64,000 nt of DNA, taken from the NCBI RefSeq assembly GCF_002890895.1, contig NZ_POUL01000009.1:107667-171666 (forward strand), in the 5' to 3' direction. Position 1 is the stretch's first letter; each line of letters opens with the position of its first letter. This document shows positions 29,777 through 36,965 of the stretch, in pieces. This DNA comes from Stutzerimonas stutzeri. GTDB taxonomy: Bacteria; Pseudomonadota; Gammaproteobacteria; Pseudomonadales; Pseudomonadaceae. A program made the position numbers and the translations under genes. The notes under the pieces are model-generated. The model searched no databases. It had not been told where the DNA came from and worked only from the letters and a program-made list of their open reading frames with translations.

Positions 29777-31228
29777 TTAATCTTCGATACTGGTGCCGGG
29801 CACCGTGGGTAAACGTTGGTCAAGCAGCCGGTACAGGGCGCTGTCGGTCGGCCAGTTGCGCAGGAATCGCGCACGGTCCTTGGCGTAGGCCCGGGCGAAG
29901 CTGGCATCGCTGCCATGCTGCTGCACGGCATCCAGGTCGATCAGCGACCAGCGATCATGCTCCCAGAACAGATTGTGCCCTTTGAGATCGCCATGACTGA
30001 TTCGCTCGCGAATCAGTGCCGCGAACAGCCGGTCTAAGGCAACCAGCTCCTGCTCTGGAGGACAGCCATCCAGATACGGCTGAAAACGCGCGATTATATC
30101 TTCTCCGCGCAGCAATTCGGTAATCAGCCAGGCCGATCCGCGCATCCACAGCCAGCGGCGCTCAATGACGGCCAGCAAGCGCGGCGTAGCGATCCCCAGA
30201 AAATCGAGGCGATTGCCTTCGATCCAGCTATGCCACGCCCGGCTTGGGCGCCAGAAGCGCTTGAGCCAATGCAGCGGATTCTTGATGTTGTAGCGCTTGA
30301 CCAGAAGTGGCCGCCCAGCAAGATCGACTTGCGCCACGGTAGCTGCGCCGCCCGTCTTGAACAGTTTGCCCTTGGCGATGAACGCATCCGGGTCGGCAAG
30401 CACCGCCTGAAGACCGGATTCTTCATCGCGCCTCACCACCTGAGCACCGAACGCACCGATACGCGCGCTGAAGAGACTGCAATCGCGCGCGACCTTGTTC
30501 AAGTAATCATTCAGGCGCCACGCGCGAGTCTTGTGAATTTCTTTGAGCAACGCCTCAAGTGGCAACGCTTGCTCACTGTTGGCGAGCAGATAGTGCACCA
30601 GCAGCTCTTCGATAAACGGCTCAAGCTCTGCTGGCAGCTGTGCAAAAAAAACACCAAGATTCTCCAGCACCCGCTTCCGGGACAACAGACTTCCGGGCAC
30701 CTCTGTCTCCACGCCACCGCCGTCAACCACATACAGCTGATCGCCTGTACGCAGCAAATTGTCGAGATGCAGATCGGCTTGCCAGACGCCGCGCGCATGC
30801 ATTTGCGCGATAAGCGCGAGTGCATCTGCTAACACCGGTTCCTGCGCGGAGGACAGCGGTGCATCTCGCTCGGCTTCCCGCCAAAGACTCCAGAGACTGC
30901 GGGCATGCTCGAGATAGCTGAAGGTCAGATATCCCCCCTCATGTTCAACCCACCCCTCGTCCAGCAGCGTGGCCGTCGGCAGGCCCTGTTCGGCCAAAAG
31001 CGCAGCACCTTGCCGCTCACGCTGATAGTGTCGACCCGCCTTATCTCCTACCAGCACCTTGACCAGCACCTGGCGCTCGTTCCAGTTAGCCCGCCCGACA
31101 TAACGCTGTCCGGGCAAGACGCGCAACCATTGCTCGATAACCAACTCACCCGAGGGAATATCCAGAACCAGCGGCAGTGACGGATCACGACCGGCTTTGC
31201 TCAGGTCACCGAGCCTCATTCTGTTCAT
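29777..31228 (-). CDS. Two-domain lipopolysaccharide core kinase-like protein
   Basis: Protein of 483 residues with two kinase-like modules in one chain. The first (about 1-230) has VLVKVLVGD for the ATP-binding Lys and WQADLHLDNLL with YVVDGGG after it; the second (about 270-470) has LLVKRYNIKN, ISHGDLKGHNLF and WSLIDLDAVQ. Both keep the HxDxxxxN-type loop (first: A-D-L-H-L-D-N) and the following Asp. The start overlaps the wapP stop by four bases (ATGA). P. aeruginosa has a comparable protein, PA5006, in this place among waaP, wapP and wapQ. Likely role: phosphorylation of a core heptose. Whether both halves are active is unknown. Confidence 0.8.
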   Translation of the reverse strand: MNRMRLGDLSKAGRDPSLPLVLDIPSGELVIEQWLRVLPGQRYVGRANWNERQVLVKVLVGDKAGRHYQRERQGAALLAEQGLPTATLLDEGWVEHEGGYLTFSYLEHARSLWSLWREAERDAPLSSAQEPVLADALALIAQMHARGVWQADLHLDNLLRTGDQLYVVDGGGVETEVPGSLLSRKRVLENLGVFFAQLPAELEPFIEELLVHYLLANSEQALPLEALLKEIHKTRAWRLNDYLNKVARDCSLFSARIGAFGAQVVRRDEESGLQAVLADPDAFIAKGKLFKTGGAATVAQVDLAGRPLLVKRYNIKNPLHWLKRFWRPSRAWHSWIEGNRLDFLGIATPRLLAVIERRWLWMRGSAWLITELLRGEDIIARFQPYLDGCPPEQELVALDRLFAALIRERISHGDLKGHNLFWEHDRWSLIDLDAVQQHGSDASFARAYAKDRARFLRNWPTDSALYRLLDQRLPTVPGTSIED

Positions 31229-31959
31229 TCACGCCCCTCGAAGAACTTCAAGACCGCCCTGACCCTGGCCTTGTCTCGCATATCCAACTTCTGGTGACCG
31301 CTGTACTGCAGATAGAAACGCAAGCGCTGCGTCCGGGTGAGCTGGTACTTGGCAACTTTGTCTAGGCAAGCTAGATCCTTGACGATGCGCCGCTGCAGGA
31401 ACGGTCCACGCCAGAAGGCGCCGGTCGGGCAGTCGATCAGATAAAGGCGGCGTTGCGGATCGACCAGCAGATTGCGCCATTTGAGGTCGTTATGCGCAAA
31501 GCCCCTGTCGTGCATCGCCCGCGTCGAGCGAGCCAGCTGAAGACTGACATCCTGCACCCAGCGAGGATCACGCAAGCGCGCATCACCAGTGTTCGCCAGT
31601 AGCGCCAAATCTTCAGTTTGCTCCAGCTCGCGGGTGATCAGCGCTCCACGCAAGAAAGCACCACCTCGGCGCTCCAAGCCGTACGCCACAATGGGTGCGG
31701 TGGGAATGCTCCAGCGACGAAACAACATCAGATTCTGCCATTCAGCCTTGACGCGCGGCCGGCCCACGAAACGACGCAAACCTTTCCCGGCGCCGGAGTA
31801 GCGCTTCACGTAGTAGCGAACACCGTTGCGCTCGATGCGGATGACCTCCGACAGCAAGTCCTGAGTCAGCCGCTCACCTTCGAGATTGAAAACGTTATCT
31901 AAACTGCCGAAGGCTTCGCTCAGATCGACGTAGGCGGGATCCATGGTCCAACCAGCCAT
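31225..31959 (-). CDS. wapP: Lipopolysaccharide core heptose kinase, WapP-like
   Basis: Small kinase of 244 residues of the Kdo/WaaP superfamily. Seen are the ATP-binding strand YYVKRYSGAGKGL, the catalytic loop FAHNDLKWRNLL (H, D, N in place) and LYLIDCPTGAFW with the metal-binding Asp. The start is an ATG whose A is the last base of the waaP stop (TGATG at 31957-31961); a GTG one codon earlier is less likely. The stop overlaps the next kinase gene. The symbol follows the order waaP-wapP in P. aeruginosa, where WapP is assigned to phosphorylation of an inner-core heptose; the specific position cannot be read from sequence. Confidence 0.82.
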   Translation of the reverse strand: MAGWTMDPAYVDLSEAFGSLDNVFNLEGERLTQDLLSEVIRIERNGVRYYVKRYSGAGKGLRRFVGRPRVKAEWQNLMLFRRWSIPTAPIVAYGLERRGGAFLRGALITRELEQTEDLALLANTGDARLRDPRWVQDVSLQLARSTRAMHDRGFAHNDLKWRNLLVDPQRRLYLIDCPTGAFWRGPFLQRRIVKDLACLDKVAKYQLTRTQRLRFYLQYSGHQKLDMRDKARVRAVLKFFEGRE

Positions 31960-32765
31960 CACAGCGCATCCCCGTAGCGCAGCTTACGGTCCTGCAGCTT
32001 TTCAGCCTTTCGTTGCAACCGTGCCACCAGCTCAGATTCGTCTCGCAGAACGTCGCGCAGTGGCCGCTGAAAGTATTCGCGCAGGAAGCGCAATCTGTCG
32101 CTGCGCGTCAGACCGATTCCAAGCGCCGAGAAGTACAATCCAGCCAGATCCTTGTCACGCCAGCGCCGAGGGGTCTGGCTGCGGGTTTGAGCACGGTGCA
32201 GGTCGATCAGTGACAAGCGGAAATCGCTTGCTGTCACCGGTTTGTCGGTATGCAGCAGAAAGTGGCAGATATAGAAATCGCGGTGGTTGACCCCGGCGCC
32301 GTGCATGGTGCCGGCCATGCGCGCCACTTCTGCTATCAGCGCGCGTTTGAAAGTCGGAGACGGCGGTTGTGCCAGCCAGTTAGCCGAGAAATCTTCGAGG
32401 CTGACTGTCGGCGCCAGCTCTTCGGTGATGATGAACGAATGTTGTGTGGCGGGATTGCTGCCGCGCTCGCCGTAGGCTACTGCCGTCATGGTCGGTACAC
32501 CCACATCATGCAGGCGCTGGATGGCTCGCCACTCCTGCCCCGCTCCGAGCACTGGCAGCTTGGCCGTGCTGAGGTTCTTGACGATCTCGCCCCAGCCGAT
32601 GCCGCGGTGGATCTTGACGAAGTAACCGCGTCCGTCGACCTCTGTGCGCAGCGTGCGCCGGCCTTCAAGCTCTCGGTAGACCTGCCCTTGCAACTGCTCC
32701 ACGGCCTCGAACGGATCGCGACCGGCCCATAGGGTTTTGAAGGGTTCAGCGACGATCAGCTTCAT
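31959..32765 (-). CDS. waaP: Lipopolysaccharide core heptose I kinase
   Basis: Phosphorylates O4 of the first heptose of the inner core; essential in P. aeruginosa because unphosphorylated core is not exported. The 268-residue protein carries the WaaP landmarks: YFVKIHRGIGWGEI at the ATP-binding strand, GVNHRDFYICHFLL as the catalytic loop with the family's HRDFYxCHF signature, and RLSLIDLHRAQ for the metal Asp. The ATG at 32765 overlaps the waaG stop by four bases (ATGA); the frame is open 30 residues further back but that part lies within waaG. Coupled to wapP downstream. Confidence 0.95.
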   Translation of the reverse strand: MKLIVAEPFKTLWAGRDPFEAVEQLQGQVYRELEGRRTLRTEVDGRGYFVKIHRGIGWGEIVKNLSTAKLPVLGAGQEWRAIQRLHDVGVPTMTAVAYGERGSNPATQHSFIITEELAPTVSLEDFSANWLAQPPSPTFKRALIAEVARMAGTMHGAGVNHRDFYICHFLLHTDKPVTASDFRLSLIDLHRAQTRSQTPRRWRDKDLAGLYFSALGIGLTRSDRLRFLREYFQRPLRDVLRDESELVARLQRKAEKLQDRKLRYGDAL

Positions 32766-33883
32766 GAGCGCTCCGCAAGGATCACGTCGGCAGCCCGCTC
32801 GGGCATGCTGTAAAGATCGGCGCGCTCGGCAAACGCGAGGGCATTCTGCGACCAAAGAACTCGCTGCTCATTGCTCGCCAACATTTCGGCTAGCAGACGA
32901 TCAAGGGTGTCTTGGACGAACGGCGAGGGCACTACACGGCCGCAGTCGGCATCGGCCATGTAGTGTGCATAGCCGCACACATCAGTGACCAAGACCGGAA
33001 GCCCGGCGACCAGCGCTTCTAGCAACACAGTACCGGTATTTTCGTTGTACGCAGGATGGATCAGCAGGTCCCCTCCGAGCAGAAAGCGGGGGATGTCGCT
33101 GCGGCCTTTGAGAAACTCGACCTGAGTGGCTACACCCAGCTTCTTGGTCTGCATTAAAAACGGCTGGGGATCGTCCTGACCTACAACGAACAGGCGTGTC
33201 CGCTTCTTCAGTTCGCGAGGCAGCGAAGCGACGGCTCTAAGGCTGCGGTCGAGTCCCTTGGTTTTGAACCCGGAACCGATCTGCACCAACAAGAGGTCAT
33301 CGTCCTCTAGCTTGAACTCACGACGGAAATCGGCCCGAATCTCTGCGGCATTGGACGGCGCCCGTCGATCCTGGGCGATGCCCGGCGGCAGTAGATGAAA
33401 ACGGCCGGCGGGCGTCGCGTAGTGTTTGACGAACAGCGGCTGCTGCACCTCTGAAATCATCAGGATTTCGGTATTGGACCGAGGCTCGAATACTGCTCGC
33501 TCGTATTCGGCGAAATGCTTGTAGCGGCCCCAGCGGCGGTAGATCGGATTGCGCAGTGTCTGAGCTTTATCTTCGAAACAGGGATCTGCGGCGTAATAAA
33601 CGTCAAGCCCCGGCATCTTGTTAAAGCCGACCACTCGATCTACTGGTCGCTTGGCCAGGTCGGTTTCAACCCAGGCAGTGAAGCGCTCGTTGCGGGTGTG
33701 ATTGAAGATCGCCTTGACCGGCGCTATCAAGACTTCGAAACCCGCAGGCACTTCGCCCTCCCAAATCATCGCGTAGACCCGGATTGCATGGCCGCGGCGC
33801 TGGCATTCCAGGGCGATGCGCATGAAGTCGCGCTGGAGCCCGCCGAACGGAAAGTACTTATAGAGGATAAAGGCCAGTTGCAT
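32762..33883 (-). CDS. waaG: UDP-glucose:(heptosyl)LPS alpha-1,3-glucosyltransferase WaaG
   Basis: GT4 family, GT-B fold glycosyltransferase of 373 residues that adds the first outer-core hexose (galactosamine in Pseudomonas) to heptose II. The N-terminal FILYKYFPFGGLQRDFMRIA glycine loop, the central LLVQIGSGFKTKGLDRSLRA and the donor-site block HPAYNENTGTVLLEALVAGL with the EX7E pattern are all present. It sits exactly between waaC and waaP, and overlaps both (33883 shared with waaC stop, 32762-32765 with waaP), so it is part of one tightly coupled operon. Confidence 0.95.
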   Translation of the reverse strand: MQLAFILYKYFPFGGLQRDFMRIALECQRRGHAIRVYAMIWEGEVPAGFEVLIAPVKAIFNHTRNERFTAWVETDLAKRPVDRVVGFNKMPGLDVYYAADPCFEDKAQTLRNPIYRRWGRYKHFAEYERAVFEPRSNTEILMISEVQQPLFVKHYATPAGRFHLLPPGIAQDRRAPSNAAEIRADFRREFKLEDDDLLLVQIGSGFKTKGLDRSLRAVASLPRELKKRTRLFVVGQDDPQPFLMQTKKLGVATQVEFLKGRSDIPRFLLGGDLLIHPAYNENTGTVLLEALVAGLPVLVTDVCGYAHYMADADCGRVVPSPFVQDTLDRLLAEMLASNEQRVLWSQNALAFAERADLYSMPERAADVILAERS

Positions 33884-34884
33884 CAGGGCGTCTCCGATGA
33901 CCGCAACAGGGCCTTGAGTTCACTTGCGACGCGCTCAGAAGGCAGCTCGTCAAAACAGGGTTTGTGGCGGTCACCTTTGCCGGCGTTCGGCCCAGGCGCG
34001 CACAGGTGTACTTGGGAACGGCCATATGCACCGACGCGGCCCGGCAACGTGGGGCCGTAGAGCGAAATACTCGGAACATCCAAGGCGGCGGCGAGATGAC
34101 CAAGCCCCGTATCAACCGCTACACAAGCACGCGCGCCGGCGACCACTTTGGCAACACCACCCAGATTGAGCCTGGGCAATACCGAAGCACCTGGCAGATC
34201 TTTAGCGATTCGTTCGGCTCGGGCCTTTTCCTCCGCGTTACCCCAGGGCAAGCGGATCGCCCAGCCGAACTCACTCATGCGCTCGGCCAGTTCGCGCCAG
34301 TAACGCTCCGGCCAATGCTTGCTTGCCCAGGTGGTGCCGTGCAGGAAGAGTAAATAAGGCTGCTCGCCGGGCGTAGCCAGCTGGCTGCGATCCAAGCCGT
34401 ACTCAGCGACTGTCGCGGGAGCCGGATAACCGAGCGCCTGGGCAAATAACTGTCGTACCCGCTCGAGAGCATGCTGTTCCCGCGGCACGCTGAAGCATCG
34501 GTCATAAAACCGCGCCGCCAGCGGTTCGCGAATCGAGGCACGATCGAAACCGGCGACAGGCGCCGTGATGTAACGGGTTAACCAAGCGCTTTTCAGCAGT
34601 CCCTGCGCATCGATGACCAGGTCGTAACGGGTCTCGCGCAGACGCGCCTTGAAGCGCCTCCACTCACCTGAGCGAAGGGTTTGCAGAGGATGTTTGCGCC
34701 AGCGACGAATCGCCACGGGGATCACCTGCGCCACCGCAGGGTGCCAGGCAGGGATCTCAGCGAAACCCTCCTCCACCACCCAGTCGAACTGGATACCTGG
34801 AATGGCGCGCTGGGCGTCGGTCAACGCCGGAAGCGTATGGACCACGTCACCCAGCGAAGAGGTCTTGACCAGCAAAACCCTCAC
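33883..34884 (-). CDS. waaC: Lipopolysaccharide heptosyltransferase I
   Basis: GT9 enzyme of 333 residues that transfers the first L,D-heptose from ADP-heptose to Kdo. The N-terminus LLVKTSSLGDVVHTLPALTD is the family signature, and the C-terminal GASVLPRLNLGGVAKVVAGA and AVDTGLGHLAAALDVPSISL form the donor site. Translation begins with GTG directly after the waaF stop (TGA-GTG), and the stop overlaps the waaG start by one base. Donor supply is from hldE in the same window. Confidence 0.96.
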   Translation of the reverse strand: MRVLLVKTSSLGDVVHTLPALTDAQRAIPGIQFDWVVEEGFAEIPAWHPAVAQVIPVAIRRWRKHPLQTLRSGEWRRFKARLRETRYDLVIDAQGLLKSAWLTRYITAPVAGFDRASIREPLAARFYDRCFSVPREQHALERVRQLFAQALGYPAPATVAEYGLDRSQLATPGEQPYLLFLHGTTWASKHWPERYWRELAERMSEFGWAIRLPWGNAEEKARAERIAKDLPGASVLPRLNLGGVAKVVAGARACVAVDTGLGHLAAALDVPSISLYGPTLPGRVGAYGRSQVHLCAPGPNAGKGDRHKPCFDELPSERVASELKALLRSSETP

Positions 34885-35919
34885 TCAGCGCACCTCGACC
34901 GGCTGGGGAACCAGGCGCCCCAGCGCCTCGATGACCGGGCGCGGTTTCAGTTCGCGCATGCAGTTGTTATGACCGAAACGGCAGGTGCGCTCGAAACATG
35001 GACTGCAATCGAGCCCCAGACGTACAACCTCAACCTGCTCGGACAAAGGTGGCGTGAAGGCCGGCGATGTCGAGCCATAGACGGAAACCAGCGGCCGCCC
35101 GAGCGCGGCGGCTACGTGCATCAGCCCCGAGTCGTTGGACACCACCGCCTCGGCGCAGGAGAGCAAATCGATAGCTTCAGCCAGACTGGTGTCGCCCGCC
35201 AAGTTCAGGGCCTCTTCACGCAGTCCGGGAATCAACTGCTGCAGGATCTCTTCACCGACAGCATGGTCGTTCTTCGAGCCAAACAACCAGACCTGCCAGC
35301 CTTCACGGATCTTCACCTCGGCGACCTTGGCAAAATGCTCGGCGGGCCAACGTTTGGACTCACCAAACTCGGCACCGGGGCAAAGCGCCAGCACCGGACG
35401 ATCCAGTGAAAGCCCGAAACGCGCCAACGCTGCGTCGCGGGTCTCTTCGACGATACGCAGAGAGGGCTTCGGGTAGGGTTGGGGCAACTCGGCGCCAGGC
35501 TCGAAGGCCAGCGCCATGAAGCGCTCGATCATCAGCGGATAGCGTTGTTTATCCAGCTTGCGCATGTCATTGAGCAGGCCGAACCGCATCTCACCACGCC
35601 AGCCGGTGCGTTTGGGAATGCCTGCAAAAAACGGCACCAACGCAGACTTCAGCGAGTTGGGCAGCAGGATTGCCTGCTGATATTGCCCACGCAGACTCGC
35701 CGCGATAGTGCGCCTAGTCGCCATGTCGAGCACACCGTGACCCACCGGAAAACTCAACGCCTGCCTGACCTCGGGCATGCGCTCGAGGATCGGCCGGCTC
35801 CACTCCGGCGCGAGCACATCGATCTGGCAGTCAGGGTGGCGTTGTTTCAGACAGACGAACAACGTCTGCGCCATCACCATGTCGCCGACCCAACTAGGAC
35901 CCACAATCAGAATATTCAT
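34885..35919 (-). CDS. waaF: ADP-heptose:LPS heptosyltransferase II
   Basis: GT9 enzyme of 344 residues that adds the second heptose of the inner core. NILIVGPSWVGDMVMAQTLF at the N-terminus, CPGAEFGESKRWPAEHFA in the middle and VVSNDSGLMHVAAALGRPLV near the C-terminus are the family blocks. It is the first gene of the leftward core operon that runs to 23003, and lies 79 bases downstream of ilvE in the same direction; a hairpin at 35953-35982 fills most of that gap. A promoter could be here, or the operon may continue from ilvE. Confidence 0.96.
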   Translation of the reverse strand: MNILIVGPSWVGDMVMAQTLFVCLKQRHPDCQIDVLAPEWSRPILERMPEVRQALSFPVGHGVLDMATRRTIAASLRGQYQQAILLPNSLKSALVPFFAGIPKRTGWRGEMRFGLLNDMRKLDKQRYPLMIERFMALAFEPGAELPQPYPKPSLRIVEETRDAALARFGLSLDRPVLALCPGAEFGESKRWPAEHFAKVAEVKIREGWQVWLFGSKNDHAVGEEILQQLIPGLREEALNLAGDTSLAEAIDLLSCAEAVVSNDSGLMHVAAALGRPLVSVYGSTSPAFTPPLSEQVEVVRLGLDCSPCFERTCRFGHNNCMRELKPRPVIEALGRLVPQPVEVR

Positions 35920-35952
35920 AAAGGCAGCTTCACGCTTCGGGCCTCAGGCTGC

Positions 35953-35982
35953 AAGCGCGTGCCGCTCAGGCGGCTCGCGCTT
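35953..35982. repeat. Hairpin between ilvE and waaF
   Basis: Two 13-base arms (AAGCGCGTGCCGC / GCGGCTCGCGCTT) pair with one mismatch around a four-base loop in the 79 bases between the ilvE stop and the waaF start. No T tract follows in the reading direction. It may act as a partial terminator or be a dispersed repeat. Confidence 0.55.
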
Positions 35983-35998
35983 ACGGCAGACACGGCGC

Positions 35999-36922
35999 TT
36001 ACTTGACCAGCGTCCGCCATTCAGCGTGCGCGTCGGTCTTGCCGGAAACCAGATCGAAATAGGCTTTCTGGATGCGTTCGGTTACCGGGCCGCGACGGCC
36101 AGGACCAATATTGCGACCATCCACTTCGCGGATCGGAGTGACCTCTGCCGCAGTACCGGTGAAGAAGGCTTCGTCGGCGATATAAACCTCATCACGGGTG
36201 ATGCGCTTCTCGACTACCTTGATGCCCAGCTCGTCGGCCAGGGTCAGCACGGTGCCACGGGTGATGCCATTGAGGCACGCCGTAACTTCAGGGGTGTAGA
36301 TCACGCCGTCTTTGATGATGAAGATGTTTTCACCTGAACCCTCAGCCACATAGCCTTCCGGATCCAGCATCAATGCCTCGTCAGCACCGCCGGAGATGGC
36401 TTCCTGCAGTGCCAGCATGGAGTTGATGTAAGCGCCGTTGGATTTGGCGCGGGTCATGCTGATGTTGACGTGATGACGCGTGAAGGAACTGGTGCGGACC
36501 TTGATGCCGACTTCCAGCGCTTCGTCGCCCATGTAGGCGCCCCAGTGCCAGGCGGCGACGATCACATGTACTTTCAGGCCGCTGGCGCGCAGTCCCATAC
36601 CTTCTGATCCGTAGAAAACCATCGGACGGATATAGGCGCTTTCAAGGTTGTTCTCACGTACAGCGGCGCGGGTCGCCTCGTTAATTTCCTCTTTCGAGTA
36701 CGGCATCTTCATATTCATGATGTGCGCCGAATCGAACAGACGATCCGTGTGGGCCTGCAAGCGGAAGATCGCGGTGCCGGCCGGTGTGTTGTAGGCACGC
36801 ACGCCTTCGAACACGCCCATGCCGTAATGCAGGGTGTGGGTCAGCACATGGGTGGTCGCATCGCGCCACTGCACCATCTCACCGTCATACCAGATCACGC
36901 CATCACGATCGGCCATCGACAT
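35999..36922 (-). CDS. ilvE: Branched-chain amino acid aminotransferase
   Basis: Class IV PLP aminotransferase of 307 residues that makes leucine, isoleucine and valine from the 2-oxo acids with glutamate. The N-terminal VIWYDGEMVQWRDATTHVLT and the following HYGMGVFEGVRAY are typical, the PLP lysine lies in RAKSNGAYINSML, and EALMLDPEGYVAEGSGENIF matches the PLP-phosphate and substrate region. The ATG at 36922 follows GAGGTGG; the frame extends 21 residues upstream into the glnE 3' region without homology. Adjacent to glnE and waaF as in P. aeruginosa. Confidence 0.96.
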   Translation of the reverse strand: MSMADRDGVIWYDGEMVQWRDATTHVLTHTLHYGMGVFEGVRAYNTPAGTAIFRLQAHTDRLFDSAHIMNMKMPYSKEEINEATRAAVRENNLESAYIRPMVFYGSEGMGLRASGLKVHVIVAAWHWGAYMGDEALEVGIKVRTSSFTRHHVNISMTRAKSNGAYINSMLALQEAISGGADEALMLDPEGYVAEGSGENIFIIKDGVIYTPEVTACLNGITRGTVLTLADELGIKVVEKRITRDEVYIADEAFFTGTAAEVTPIREVDGRNIGPGRRGPVTERIQKAYFDLVSGKTDAHAEWRTLVK

Positions 36923-36965
36923 TGTTGCCACCTCAAGATTCGATAAATGCTGTTTGCAGACGAGT

